A DNA stretch of 64,000 bases from Gordius sp. MW1 (taxonomy: Eukaryota > Nematomorpha > Gordioida > Gordea > Gordiidae), in NCBI GenBank assembly GCA_964036665.1, contig OZ038532.1, positions 21,169,037 through 21,233,036 on the forward strand. Reading direction: 5' to 3'. Below are positions 1 through 11,312 of this stretch, piece by piece (position 1 is the first letter of the stretch; the number at the start of each line of letters is the position of its first letter). Position numbers and translations under genes: made by a program. The notes beneath the pieces were generated by a model. It saw only the letters and a program-made list of their open reading frames with translations. It did not search any database and had not been told where the DNA came from.

Positions 1-117
1 ATGTATCCGCGATTCATGTAAAAAGCTGGGTATAAGGCATTTACGGACTCGTAATACCACATCATTTCTTCATTGTAACGTTTCATTTTGGAATCGCATG
101 CATACGTATTGTAAACC
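1..117 (-). CDS. Hyaluronidase locus 1, exon D (cut by window edge)
   Basis: Begins after TTAAAG with one base completing the split Arg codon, then reads VYNTYACDSKMKRYNEE and ALYPAFYMNRGY, matching the GH56 stretch that in vertebrate enzymes contains ALYPSIYMP. It runs off the window at base 1. The locus 2 copy continues a further 13 codons or so before its donor. Confidence 0.83.
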
Positions 118-1941
118 CTTTAATAAATTTACATTTTTATGAGAGGAGAAAGTTGGAAGCAAAAAATAATTCTACAGTCAAAACCGTTTATTTGCAAAGC
201 CTTGGGCCTGAAAAAATTCGCGATTAACCGATATTTCGCGATTAAACGATGGAAATAAAAGTATATGTATTACATTATATTAAATATTAATTTCTTACGC
301 TTCGCAATAAAACAATATATTATATAATTATCTGGTTGATTTAAGGACTTGAAAATGTTTGTGAATATCCGATATTGTACTATTAAACGATTTGTCAATA
401 AACGATGTTTTTGTTAATATTATCGTTTAAAAAAAACAAAATGGCGGTTAACTTCGCGATTAAAAGATTTTCGCGATAATTCGATTTGCGATTAAGAAGT
501 TTCGACTGTATTAGATAGGAGTACCTTATAACTCTTAGCTTAAATTAGTTCTATACAGTTATAGGTCAAAAGTTTTGTTGAAAGTAGAATATTAGCCTTA
601 AAATCCATGTGAAATTTATATTAAACGACTTATATGAAAAATTATCTTAACCGAGCGCAACGGGGCCAAGCATAATAACCCCAAAGTCCTTTAGGTCTTG
701 TTTTCCTCAAAATTTTCATAGATCTCGTGAAAAATCTTTTGTACGACTTGTCCCACACATTTTCTATCGTATCCCTGAAAGTTGATGTATTCATTTGCAA
801 AATATCAAAGGTTTGGTTAAAGTAACGCATAGTTTCACCCTAATATAAAAATATAAACACATTATTGACTATTGTTCTTTCCCTATCTCAATTTAATGAT
901 TGAAAGAGCAAGCCTATTTGTTTAATTGGTAATTGACTTTGCTTTAAATATAAAAAACTACTTGAGGAGTAATATAATACCTTTTATATTAAGTTTTTAT
1001 ATTATATTGGATTATAATCTTTATTATGCTTATATTATATGATTTGTATGCTAATGCGCTAGATTTTAAAATCACGAATGTATGACGTTTTAGAGTCAAC
1101 CATTCGTATTATTATATTTTGAGATGACATTGTTAAAAATAGAGAAGTTAAATAAAGACCAAACGTAAGTGCGATGAGAGGGCAACGTATTTATACGTTT
1201 ATATGCAATTTTAATTTGCAAAATTGCGTGCACTATGTCTTCTATATATTATTTCTAAAAAATCTATGTAAATTTACATAATAGACGGAAGTGATTTGTC
1301 TTTTCATCATTTTCCAGAGTGGCACATAAGCTTCCATGTCAATCACTCCCAATCCCTAAAGATAAATATATGAGACATATAAGTTCATATATTTTGAGTT
1401 TACTAGTAGTCTAATAGCTTTAGGTACAATTTATAAATTTAGGTATATTAAACAGGCATTTTTAAAGTTGTGCAAAAACTAGAAGACACCATGAGCAGAT
1501 TTTTTGCCAAAGATCGATTTTAAGAGCATCATTTATTTAGTGAAACATAACAATGCAATTACCTTTCAAACCCTCAACCTCAGGCGTATTCAATGCAGGA
1601 GAAGTTTTATGTTATTACTTGAAAGTCTAGGGGAATAATCTTTAAATCTTGGTAAATTTGCTTAACATGCGCCTCTAAGCTTCCCCTAGGCGGTATTCCA
1701 CCATTTAGCATCGTTTTGCTTCTAATCAGTGGCCATTCGCCGAATTGCGTTTCGTATAATACTCGTATTACGTCTCCTCCAAACGATTGATTAACATTGG
1801 ATTCAATCCCAAATTTACTCAAATTAAGTGTAACATTGTAGCGTATCTGACATAACTCTGACGGGGAGTTCCATATGACTCGAAAGGGCACTTGTTCAAA
1901 TGTGATTTGTTGGGCGAGAGTTTTAAACGAAATTGTTGTAG
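1..1941 (-). CDS. GH56 hyaluronidase, locus 1 (5' part only)
   Basis: Hyaluronidases of glycoside hydrolase family 56 cut the beta-1,4 bonds of hyaluronan; they are usually secreted or lysosomal. Four coding blocks on the minus strand, 1619-1941, 1278-1355, 652-839 and 1-117, follow the family order: N-terminal strand with WNSP, the DxE catalytic pair in VIDMEA, RPKGLWGYYAWPRC, then the ALYPAFYMN helix. GT/AG borders join them in consistent phase (0, 0, 2). The remaining exons lie beyond base 1. No signal-peptide exon was found upstream. Introns are short (263, 438 and 534 bases), and the last holds a small MITE. Homology to the family is clear; whether this copy is expressed is unknown. Confidence 0.85.
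175..508. mobile_element. pogo/Tigger-like MITE with TA target duplication
   Basis: Inverted ends CAGTCAAAACC and, on the other strand, CAGTCGAAACTT, flanked by TA on each side (173-174, 509-510). The inside repeats TTCGCGATTAA-type words, as in pogo/Tigger ends. It lies in intron C-D of hyaluronidase locus 1 and is absent from the same intron of locus 2 (37159-37344), so it inserted after the duplication. No coding capacity. Confidence 0.6.
652..839 (-). CDS. Hyaluronidase locus 1, exon C
   Basis: 62 codons plus two bases: GETMRYFNQTF at the start, RPKGLWGYYAWPRCAR at the end. The latter is the GH56 block RPxGLWGFYGFPxC, which lines the substrate groove. The acceptor follows a TA-rich tract; the donor is CTCG|GTTAAG in phase 2. 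The copy in locus 2 is 37345-37532. Confidence 0.87.
1278..1355 (-). CDS. Hyaluronidase locus 1, exon B (catalytic DxE)
   Basis: A 26-codon exon, too short for an ORF scan, reading GLGVIDMEAYVPLW and ending TSVYY. In GH56 this strand reads VIDWEAWRPRW or a close variant; Asp and Glu of the DxE pair are the catalytic residues and both are kept. The usual aromatic between them is Met, and the conserved RP is VP. Acceptor TTTAG and donor TAT|GTAAAT give phase 0 at both ends. Confidence 0.85.
1619..1941 (-). CDS. Hyaluronidase locus 1, exon A
   Basis: Encodes the N-terminal part of the mature enzyme: VPFRVIWNSPSELC, then GGDVIRVLYE, GEWPLI and LNGGIPPRGSLEAH, all matching GH56 positions, including the first conserved cysteine. 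The acceptor AG precedes 1941 and the donor GTAATA follows CAA at 1619, so the next exon is joined in phase 0. It enters with two bases of a split codon, so an earlier exon must exist. Same length (323 bases) as its copy at 39905-40227. Confidence 0.88.
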
Positions 1942-2740
1942 CTAATTAATACGTAAATATATTAAATTAGTGCACACATATAACATCTCACCCGCATTTA
2001 AATTAGAGGTAACATAAAATTGAAAGCTAATTTCGAATAAGAAATATTAAAAAACTTTACAACAATTATGTTTAAAGGAAAAGTTTACACAATGTGTCAC
2101 ATGCTTGAAATAGATAAAATGTGTACGTGACTAAAATAGGTGTTATAAACACTGGCGTAGCTAGGGAGGAGCCAAGGCCTCCCTCCCCCAAGGGAAAAAC
2201 CCTGGCCCCTATGCCCCCCCCCCGCCAAGCAAGTATTTAATTTATCGTAACTTCAAAAAAAAATTTATCTATAATGTTTAAATAAGTAAAACTGAACTAA
2301 GCGATTTATTTATATTAAATTTCGCTTTGTTATTTATTAACAAGGAATAAAGAAGGACAAGCAATTAAACTTAACGTATTTTTAAAGTCCTTAGCTCCAA
2401 ACAAGTATGAAGGGTATATTATTTGAGAATGGGGCAATACCATTGGTCATTTTACAAAAAAAAAACTTTGTTGTCAATATACCGGTGTAATATCCATTTC
2501 CACGACGCTCAAAAAAATCGACATGCCAATCAAAAATTTTTCTTAAAATTTGAAATTAAATTTCTATGGGCTAAGACAAACGTCAATCAACAGATGTTTT
2601 TAGTTACTAACCTATAAAATTCACAAAAATATTGATTATAATTCAACCATGGTTTACAAGATTAATTAAAATTTATCATATTTGTAATTAAAATTTTTCA
2701 TATTTAGCATTCTGCATTTACTTCTTTTGATATGTATTTT

Positions 2741-3345
2741 TGAGCTTGAGCTGATGATCATTGATCTATGTTTATAATTCCTTTTAAATGGCTGATATAA
2801 TTTATAAAGTCAATATTGTATTTGGTACATTTAATAACCTAAGGGATATTTGAGTGAGTATTTAAATACATTAGCTAATGATCATTATATCTGATCTATG
2901 TTTATAAGCCTATCCTTTTAATTGTAAAGCTAGTTGATGAACTCAATATTGTATTTGGTACATTTATAATAACCTAAGGGATATCTGTTGAGCTTGAGCT
3001 AATGATCATTATATCTGATCTATGTTTATAAGCCTATCCTTTTAATTGTAATTTTGGTAGGGTTAATTGATGAACTCAATTTTGTATTTGGTATATTTAT
3101 AATAACCTAAGGGATATCTGTTGAGCTTGAGCTAATGATCATTATATCTGATCTATGTTTATAAGCCTATCCTTTTAATTGTAATTTTGGTAGGGCTAAT
3201 TGATGAACTCAATTTTGTATTTGGTACATTTATAATAACCTAAGGAATAGCTGAGTTAGTACTTGAATACATTGAGCTTGAGCTAGGATCATTATATCTA
3301 ATCTATGTTTATAAGCCTATCCTATTAATTATTTTTATTGTCTAT
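2741..3345. repeat. Tandem array, units of about 125-150 bp
   Basis: Units beginning TGAGCTTGAGCTAATGATC recur at about 2741, 2867, 2990, 3123 and 3274, each running through ATCTATGTTTATAAGCC and CCTAAGGGATA. Some units carry an extra piece near GAGTTAGTACTTGAATAC. Units 3 and 4 are nearly identical. No open frame spans the array. Confidence 0.85.
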
Positions 3346-3972
3346 AAGCTTAAAACTAAGGTAAAGTTTATAACTTAGACTAATAAAGTAAAAGATTTTT
3401 TAATAAGGTTCAAATGATGATGTGCATTTTTATACAAAACTAGAGATGAAAATACAAATGCTTGAGCTTGACTAAACTGATATTCATAATTTTCTTGATT
3501 TAACCTAAATTTATAAAATACATGTGAAAAAAAAGATTTGATAAATATACTTAAATGGCTAAATTGATAGTTTGTTAGTGATTCTCTAAATTTTAATTTA
3601 GATAATTATGCAAAGTAATTATTTGAAATATTTTGAAAGTCTTGTGTCGTCATTTTAGTGTCTTCAAAAAAAATACATGTTTTTGTGCCAAAACTAACCT
3701 ATTGAGCTTTTAGGAAGATCACGTGATATAGCATATAACTCGTTATTATGCCATATTAACCAATAGGAATGTTCAACTGAGCGTCGTCGTTTTTTAAATG
3801 TCGACGTTTCAGATCATTACACCGGTTCCATTGCTTTATTGATTGTACATACTCATTATAATATAATTTTATGCTGCCTCATAATAATCCCTTCAATTGC
3901 ATATTCCCATTATATAACTATATACATTATTCATTATACTTAAAATTTTATTTTTTGCTTGTAATTTTGCTT

Positions 3973-4540
3973 AGAGACCTGCACGGCCTGGCCCCTGGGC
4001 CTAAAAACTCAACCCGCGGGCCAGGTTTTTACTTTACAAAACAATTTACGGGGGAAGGGACGTATTATAAGCTAGCAGGCTAGGGCCGGGCATAGAGATA
4101 AGTAGCCGTTGAAAGCCCGTTACAAAAACATTTTAATTTTATATGCATTATAATGTATATAAAAGGCCTGTTTTTTTAATGTTTTCTATTAATTTATAAT
4201 TATATAATGTTTATTAAATTAACAATGAAAATAAAATTATATATTTCTCGTTATTTATTCATTCATCAATATCAAAAGGCGCATTTAAATATGATTAGTA
4301 TAATAATTAAAAACTCTATAGTTACGTGGTCCACTCCAAACATACCCTTTAAAAAGCAATAACATTTAAGTAAGCTTTGAAAAAGTATATTTTTTTGCAT
4401 GATTTTTCAGGTTCGGGCTTTGTAAAAAAATAGGCGACCGGCTCTATCAGTTATTATGTTAATGAGCCCTAACAGTGCCCAGGTTTTTATATATTTGTAA
4501 CGGGCGGGCCGATTGACACTTCGCATGCTCGTGTGTAGGT
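3973..4540. mobile_element. Decayed GC-rich hAT-type fragment (GGCCCGG family)
   Basis: Starts TAGAGACCTGCACGGCC and ends in CGGGCGGGCCGATTGACA, resembling the better preserved element at 53630-54926, which has ends TAGAGAACTGCACGGCC and CGGGCGGGCCGACTGACC. GC-rich islands at both ends of an AT-rich body are the family mark. The outer right end and target duplication are not visible here. It is nested in the hAT at 2150-4751. Confidence 0.5.
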
Positions 4541-4801
4541 TGAAAATATGAGTAAAGATCATAGATTGGAGCATAATATTGATTTGAACTTAAAAAGGTA
4601 GAAGTAAAAAAAATTATAGAAAGTACAGCTGATTATCAAGTTTGACAAATGGCTAAGGAAATTTTTTTTAAAACCGCCCTTGACCCCTTTGCACTGGCTT
4701 AAAGTTTAATTTCGGCCCCACCCCAAGGGAAAAATGCTAGCTATGCCACTGGTTATAAACTATATAATAAATTTATTTAATGTTTATTTAATATACATAA
4801 C

Positions 4802-4969
4802 CATGGGCATAGCCAGCATCGGAGTTAGAGGGGGGCAATAATTATTTAGGGAGGGGCAAAACGATCACTTTTTGAAATTTTAACCATAATTTTATGAACT
4901 TTCAGCAAATTTTTGGATTTAGAGGGAAGCAGGCACCCCTCCCTGTCTCCCGCCCCTGGCTACACAATG
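4802..4969. mobile_element. Short hAT-type MITE, GGGCGTAGCCAG family
   Basis: Ends CATGGGCATAGCCAG and (reverse) CATTGTGTAGCCAGG, flanked by TACATAAC and TATATAAC (7 of 8 bases match). The body has the family landmarks: AGAGGGGGGCAA near the left, TTTGAAATTTT in the middle, and a GGATTTAGAGG block near the right. Other members are at 16485, 24576, 40407, 47754 and 57174. Confidence 0.72.
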
Positions 4970-5032
4970 TATATAACAGTTTATATAATTAAAATGGTAA
5001 AATTTGAAAAAATCTAACATATATAACTTACA

Positions 5033-5460
5033 AGCAAGAAAAAATGTAAATATTCCAATGTGTTTATTTGTCATATGAATGATTTATGGATTGTATTAAG
5101 GGTGTTTTAATAAGGGAGTCTATTTAATAATAATGTTTGCTAATATACATTCTTCCGCAATGATACAAAGTATGTTAAGTTATAAATAATTTGTTGCGAT
5201 ATACAAATATGCTTGAAAACAATTGGACAATTTCATCTCGTATGACCTAGATTGTAAGCAAAATTAATGTTGGCAAGCCACATTAAATAATAAACATCAG
5301 CAGTAGACTTCATAAACTACGTTGATTATTTCAACGTTTCCTAATTGAATTGACAAGGACATCATAAACAAACTGTCAAAAGGCTAGTGCATAGCTTGAA
5401 TTATTTTTCGCTATAATTTTAATCAAGTTAATGCGTTTTTTGGCCTCATTAGTATGAAAT
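5033..5460. repeat. Duplicated 5' spacer of the hyaluronidase loci
   Basis: Aligns by eye with 40680-41085 upstream of locus 2 (shared landmarks: AACATCAGCAGTAGACTT, GTTTATTTGTC/GTTTATTAAGC, TTTTAATCAAGTT). It is part of the segmental duplication that produced the gene array. I looked here for the missing signal-peptide exon; the only candidate frame is broken (see rejected items). Confidence 0.65.
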
Positions 5461-5699
5461 ATTTAAGTTCTTTTAATGACGTGCCCCAAAGTAATTTAAA
5501 TTAGTTTTCAAATAAATAATTCAAAATTTTTTTAAATGAGACTATTGCATTTTATTAGACCCAAAGTTGATTTGTTTAAAAGCAGACTCCTAGCAAAAAT
5601 AGTTATTCAATGTTTTAAATTAGATCTCAATAATTTTAATAATTTTACGAAAAACTAGAGACTAGGAGATTTTAAAATTTGTAACACACATATACAACC

Positions 5700-6165
5700 T
5701 ATAACAAATTCTTTATTTTATACCAAGAGGCAATTTTATAAATCATTTCAAAGACTTGAAATTTCATATATACACTTTTCGAATTGCATTTTATGTTTAA
5801 TTTATTCATCTAACCATTTCAACATTAATGAGGTGGTTTTTATATTTATATTCAAAATTCAAATTTTCAATTCACTCTACATTGGATTCCCTAATTATTT
5901 ACCTAAATTTCCCCATAATTTCCCAAAAGGTGTCCATATTTTCCCCATGGGAAATTTCCCCAATGTTTGCGTTGGGGATAATATGACATTTCTACAAACA
6001 CCAGATGAGGCCTTTAACTAATTATCTATAACCTAACGAATTGCATTTAATATTTAATGTTAAAGCTAGTTAGAGACCATATACAAAGGAGAATATCCAA
6101 TCTAAACATTAATTGTCATTTTACAAATTTTGTATGAAATGAAACAATGGATAAAGCAATTAGTT
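5700..6165. repeat. Duplicated 3' flank of the hyaluronidase genes
   Basis: Matches 20980-21389 downstream of locus 2 and 49150-49458 downstream of locus 3 (shared words: TTTCGAATTGCATTTTATG, CCAGATGAGGCCTTT, AAACATTAATTGTCATT). It contains a run of CCCC/TTTCCC words (5905-5985) also found near 21150-21230. No gene seen. Confidence 0.65.
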
Positions 6166-6193
6166 AAGGAGGTGCTATAGTAGAACTGCAATT

Positions 6194-6363
6194 TCATCCT
6201 GGGTAGCATATGCATGTGTACAAGTCAAAGCTAATTCCTGCTCTGATTAACGAATAAAATCCTTTGTAGTACGGTTTTAGGATTTTAGGTGGCAATATGT
6301 CTCTATCTTTAAACTCTATACGTATACACCTTCCTTTACTACTACACACCATTTGGCTGCATT
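6194..6363 (-). pseudogene. Hyaluronidase last-exon remnant (EGF-like domain), truncated
   Basis: A fourth copy of the last hyaluronidase exon. It starts after the same TTAG acceptor and reads ECSQMVCSSKGRCIRIEFKD through the EGF-like TCIC block, but the Trp codon of the PGW motif is TGA, so it stops before the last cysteine. Three codons following that point in the other copies are also missing. No exons A-F accompany it: the matching intron sequence stops near 6900 at a hAT element. I infer a remnant of a fourth gene whose body was deleted. Confidence 0.8.
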
Positions 6364-6900
6364 CTAACATATAGATATAATTTAATAATACAACTTTATA
6401 TATTTAGAAATATTTATGCAATTTTCAAAAAATATCCTTTAAAACATGAAGTAAACGGTCGAATTACCAACAGCGAAAGATTAAATGCGATTTAAGCTAT
6501 GATTAATTGATGCAAACTATAGACGAAAAAAGAAATTTGCATAGTTTTACTTAGTCTAAATTTATGATGCCCTAAAAAACATTCTTTTTTTGGCAAAATG
6601 AATTTCTTTTCATTGATTTGTTGCGTAAAGAGTATCTAATTGTTTGTTATACATACTTACTGTTTTTTCGCAACTTTCCATCAAAATTGTAGAGGATAAG
6701 CTACTTCGACATAAGATGTACTAAATTTTTAAAAAAACACAGTAAAATACTTAAACATTCTAGAACAGCTAAGTTGATAGAAATTGCATGAAAACATGTA
6801 TAATTTCTTAGGATTTTGGGGTAGATTCTTTATTAACCCAACAGAACTCGACTAATTGATGAAAAATTTAATCCCACACAACCAGGGATTAATTCCAACT
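6364..6900. other. Intron F-G homologue, no gene
   Basis: AT-rich sequence matching 21600-22150 of locus 2 and 49670-50200 of locus 3 (shared: CCAACAGCGAAA, TTGATGCAAAC.ATAGACGAAAA). It is what remains of the intron upstream of the orphan last exon. No reading frame or RNA gene is visible. Confidence 0.6.
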
Positions 6901-6901
6901 A

Positions 6902-8830
6902 GAGATGGCACTAGGGGGAATATTCCCGGATTCACGTTATTTCCCGGGAATATTCCCTCGGGAAAATTGAATTTTCCCTATGATAAATTCCCCTAAAAAA
7001 TTAATGTTTTTAACATAAAATTTAGGAATTATTTTATTTGTTAATTAATTTTAATCATATAGAATTTCATATTTTCCTCGGGTAACTTATATTCCCCATT
7101 TTTCCGCCTATTGTTACTTTACTTGAAACTATTTTCTAACACTTAATTCTAGAAAAAATAAACATTTAAAATTAAACTAGCATTTAACTTTGAAATTTCA
7201 GTTTCCATATTTGTATTCATAAATTTAAATAAACATTTAGTTTAACCTGTTTGACTTTAAATTTCGTTTAGTACTATATTATTCAATTCCACTTCACACC
7301 CACAGTAAGCTCAAATAAATTCATTTAATCAATTTAATTTAATTTAGCATTTAGATGATTGACCTTGAAATTTAAATTAACATTTGGTTAAATCGTTTGA
7401 CTTTAAATTTAATTTAGCACCATATTTTTTGATTTAACACACACTTACATGTAAAATAATAATATTTCAAATGACACTTTGTATTCATTTTGGAAACTTT
7501 TATTCATGTAAAACTTGTCTACTTATTTTGTAAATATCTAAATATTGATTTGATAATTAGAACTTTTAAAAAATATTTTTATATTAGTTCCTCTCATAAA
7601 ATGCCCAGAAAACCATCTGATATCTGGAAACATTTTTCTAGGCATATATCCTCAATAAGAAAAGTTTTATTGCTATCTGCAATTATTGCAATCTTAAATA
7701 TAACTTCCCTAACCCAACAAAAATATTTGCCCATATCCATAAATGTCCAGAGTATGCAAGGGAAAAAATATGCTTAGAATTAGAAGTTTTTTCAATTTCC
7801 CCAGAATCATCTACAATTTCTGCAGTGCTGGAAGACAAACACCCAACTGAAAAAATAGCGGTGTTTACATCAAATTTAATTACTTCAAAAGAATCTACAT
7901 CAAATATTAATCAGTACTTCGATAGCATGACTCCAGTGCAACAAGAAAGGTTAAATGAGAAGCTTGCACTGGCTATCTATATGTCCAACTGTCCCGTTAA
8001 TATAACCAAGAATTATGGAATAACTTAAGTAAATCTATAAAACCTTCTTACAAAATTCCACCTAGAAATGCAATAGGAGGTTCCTTGCTAAATGTTCAAT
8101 TTGACAAGATTACAACAATTATAAATGAAAAACTAAAATCAGGCTCTAAATTTACATTGGTCAGCGATGAATGGACGAATGGAGAGTCTATAATAAATTT
8201 TAATATAATGATACCAAAACCCATTTTTCTACAATCTATAGATACATGGTCGAATGCCCACACTGGTGAGTATATATCTAGTAAATTTCTCAAGATGATG
8301 CAAAAAATTAGTACTCAAAAGTTCATTGCAATTGTAACGGACAATGCAAAAAATACGAAGAAGGCCTGGGAAATAGTTAAATCTCAAATTCCTTTAACTG
8401 AGTGCTTTGGCTGTGCAGCATACGGACTTAATCTATTAATTAAAGATATTTGCAATAGTCACCACTATCCAAACTATAAAAGCAAAAGTTAAACAAATTA
8501 TTACATACGTAAAATTAATACAATTTTGTCTTCGACCTTTAATGAAAAACAGACTAACAAAAAAACGAATAATAACCTTTAAAATCCCCTGTCCAACAAG
8601 GTGGGGAGGTAATGTGAATGCTCAATAGTTTTTTCATAAACAAAGACATTCTTCAAAAATTAGCCCTTATGGATACATTTGTTAATCGCAATGGCCATAA
8701 ATTTTTTTATTGCCCCACACAGGGAATTTGGGAAACGAGAGAACTCTATAATTGGCACTTATCGGGGAGAAGGCGAGGGGATAAAAGGAGTGGGCAATTA
8801 AATTTTTTATTAACCACATCGGCATAAAGG
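6902..8830 (+). mobile_element. hAT transposon relic with decayed transposase
   Basis: The left end TAGAGATGGCACTAGGGGG looks like a hAT terminus and is followed by AT-rich sequence with GGAATATTCCC-type words. The transposase relic lies at 7600-8692. I could not find a matching right end or target duplication, so the outer limit near 8830 is a guess. Confidence 0.5.
7600..8692 (+). pseudogene. hAT-family transposase pseudogene
   Basis: Domains in order: a BED-like zinc finger start (PRKPSDIWKHF, then CNYC and a His/Cys pair in a second frame); the hAT middle region (QYFDSMTPVQQERLNEKLALA, then PSYKIPPRNAIGGSLL); the RNase H-like core with LVSDEWTN, ATVTDNA-like IAIVTDNAKNTKKAW and GCAAYGLNLL; and CPTRWGGNVN. 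Frame changes near 7665, 8003 and 8460 break the frame. The C-terminal dimerisation part is absent. Family assignment is strong; activity is excluded by the breaks. Confidence 0.82.
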
Positions 8831-9370
8831 CCCTATGCTTACTATTTTAAATATTTATTACGAGGGGAGATGGTGATTTGCCCCTCCCCTTTATTTTTTA
8901 CCCTCTTGGGTGAAAAAGAGGGTAAAACCCCCCCCCCCCTCAGTTAGAAAGCGGGTAAAAAAATAGGGGGAGGGGGGCAAACCAACGGTACAAAAAAAGA
9001 GAGGGGGCAAAGTTCTTAATTTATTTATAATATATAATATGAGCAAATCATAAATTGCATAGCAATTAATAGAGTAAGTTACTAAATTATAACAAATAGC
9101 AATTAAATCTGCTATCTGCTCGAGTTTACTGCTCGGGCTTCTGCTCAATGCGCCAACAGATTTCGCTGCTTCGCCTCGCCTCTCGAGCATTTTTTCATGC
9201 TACTGTTCTGCCTGGTGCACCGAACAGCGAGCACTCATTGTGCTAGCAAGCATATTAAACAGCTCAGTGTGCGTGCTCGAGCAAAGCACATAGTGAGCAT
9301 TGCTTACGCGATTTAACAACTCTCGACAATCTTTATACAAAAAACCTGTCTTTTTTTAGCCGACGAAACA
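8831..9370. other. Low-complexity and repeat sequence, no gene
   Basis: Holds poly-C/poly-G tracts with an imperfect inverted pair (CCCTCTTGGGTGAAAAAGAGGG near 8902), one inverted copy of the 20-base word shared by the composite elements (CATAAATTGCATAGCAATTA, 9049-9068) and several TGCTCGAG-like words at 9110-9300. The frame on the minus strand here is a by-product. Origin not recognised. Confidence 0.5.
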
Positions 9371-9399
9371 AAAACAGACTAAAAGTCTTTGATCTATTT

Positions 9400-10062
9400 T
9401 TCTTAGTCGATCTTTTATTCTACGATAATTTCTTTATTGTAATTGAATTTTTAACAACAGGATCGGTAAGTGTATTTAGGTAAATCGAATACAGTATATT
9501 TGGTTGTAAGATGGAACGTTGTTTAAACGACATTAATACAGCTTTATTATAGGATCAAGAACATAAGGTTTTAAGCATTAAATTAAAGTGCACGTATTAA
9601 TTTTTGATTTAATCACAAAATCATTTAAATTCTTCCAATTCTAATTAACTTTGCTATTAAATAGTTATTTATTTATCTAGTACATTATAAGTTCGTGTAT
9701 ATTTGTTTTATATTGCACAATCGCCACAATTATAGAAATTATAGTAAATTCGAATGCACCTGCCAACCCCAGTTTATAATTTGAAAAGTAATGCATATGA
9801 CATAACAATGTATTCATATAATGTATTATCAAGGTTAAAAAATTTGGTAGTTATACTATTAGTTGAAGCATAAAAACTAATAGAAAACTCATGATTTAAT
9901 CTATTAACGTGTCATCAAATACTCAATTATATTTTTGGAATTGTTAGGCAGGTACAAATGACGCTAGGGCGCTCAAAAAATCTCAGGCCATCTTAGCTTA
10001 ACATTATATAATTATTCTTTTATTGTTTATAAACCTAACAAACTCAACTAATTGAATCCACA
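9400..10062. repeat. Copy of the CTCG-hAT interior / spacer sequence
   Basis: Close to 46130-46660 and, less closely, to 17540-18010 and 38530-39010, the inside of hAT elements with CTCGTCTCGG ends. Shared landmarks: GGATTAAGAACAT, GAATGCACCTGCCAACC, AATGCATATGACA, AAACTCATGATTTAATC. The left hAT end is missing here. No gene. Confidence 0.6.
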
Positions 10063-10445
10063 ATTCCATGGGATGATGGTAAGTTCCTATCTTGGGACTA
10101 ACAATAACGCTGACCCATTAGCTCTAACGGAAGCATCCAAAACTCATAAATACCGTGATATAATTCCTTCTTAAATTTTTATCCCTATCGTGGCTTCCTA
10201 TTCCTCCACTTTTGGCAAACAGGCATTAGCCTTCTTTAAATTGATAGGAAAGAGATCTCGCGAAGGAAAATACTCAGCAAGTTTTCTTTTTCGCCAAAAA
10301 ATAGGAATTTTAAAAGCCAAATACATATAAGGCATTTTCCGACACCTGGCCTCTGGCCCTCGATGAAGAGTAGTCACGCTTTATTTATTCATTGATCGTG
10401 TTTTATATTTTTCATATTTATAGATTTTACCTAACAAAGATTTTA
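10063..10445 (+). mobile_element. 5'-truncated R2-architecture LINE, C-terminal fragment
   Basis: Bases 10160-10335 read SSTFGKQALAFFKLIGKR and SASFLFRQKIGI, the same C-terminal block as SGSFGKQAMGFFKEIGKR in the longer LINE at 33320-36047. Only the end of the endonuclease domain is left. The flanking spacer continues without this piece at 46640-46680, so 10063-10445 is an insertion of a 5'-truncated LINE copy, as target-primed reverse transcription commonly gives. Confidence 0.72.
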
Positions 10446-10918
10446 AAAAAAATTAATTCTACACAACTTGGAGGATATAATTTTATTCCATACATCAATT
10501 CAATTACACGCAATGATTTCATTCCCCACATCAATTCTATTGCACACAATACCCATTCCACATATAACTTGAATTAGTTCCACCTAACTCCTTTCAATAA
10601 TACTCAACTCTATCTCACCCTACTCTTCATTCACTCCTAGCGTGTTTTATAACACACCGCACTAGTGCTGTTAATATGCTTAAATGCTAACCTTAGCCTA
10701 TGGTGGTAGCATACATTTCGCCCATTCCCATCAAACATAACGCGCGCATGCTCCTTAATAATTTGGCTAAAAGCACAGGCAGATTATAGCTGCTTAGTTG
10801 CTAGTTGAGTGAGATATAAACTAACCTGGCATTGAGCACAGTGGCTTTAACTCAAACCTAGTAACGAGCAGGGTTGTTTGAAACTAAACATGGTTTTTAG
10901 CAGTTTAATTACAGGGTA
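10446..10918. repeat. Duplicated spacer, no gene
   Basis: Matches 46665-47090 (shared: TTGGAGGATATAATTTTATTCC, AACACACCGCACTAGTG, GCAGATTA..GCTG, ACTAAACATGGTTTTTAGCAG). Part of the spacer duplicated with the hyaluronidase genes. Confidence 0.65.
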
Positions 10919-11199
10919 CGGTGGCCCGTCCAACTTGCCGAAAACCATCTTGCCGAATTGAATGTCCTAATGTTAAAAATTTTTCCCAATTTAAAAATGT
11001 CCCCCAACAAAAAAGCATATTAATCATTCAATTTCGGATTAAAGTTATAATTTAGGTATTTTTATAATGAAATTGATAATTATTATAAAAGGTACTCAAT
11101 TTAGGGCCTTCTTTATGATAATGGGAAAATAATCGTTAATGTCCCAGCCCAGGGGAATTCGGCAAGATGTTTTCGGCGAGTTAATAGGGCACCACAGCT
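10919..11199. mobile_element. MITE with GGTGGCCCG / GCCGAAAAC inverted ends
   Basis: Left end CGGTGGCCCGTCCAACTTGC, then CGAAAACCATCTTGCCGAATT; the right end reversed has GGTGCCC, CGCCGAAAACATCTTGCCGAATT. TA flanks both sides. The matching spacer at about 47093 reads GAGTACTAG without the insert and so is an empty site. 281 bp, no coding capacity. Superfamily uncertain (a TA target suggests Tc1/mariner). Confidence 0.65.
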
Positions 11200-11312
11200 T
11201 ACTAGTAGGCAGCTGGTCTATAATGCTAATTATAAAAATTTCACCCATATATGATAATTAATATTTTTTGAATAATATATTAATAGATTTCTGATTATAA
11301 ACAAATTATTGT

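Larger units (their letters stand above)
2150..4751. mobile_element. hAT element with CACTGGCGTAGCTAGG ends
   Basis: The ends are CACTGGCGTAGCTAGG and, reverse-complemented, CAGTGGCATAGCTAGC, flanked by the 8-bp duplication GTTATAAA (2142-2149 and 4752-4759). Such ends and an 8-bp duplication are typical of hAT DNA transposons. No transposase is visible; the inside holds a tandem array (2741-3345) and a GC-rich fragment (about 3973-4540). It sits in the spacer upstream of hyaluronidase locus 1. Eroded ends of the same type occur near 20880-20985 and 48990-49165. Confidence 0.7.
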
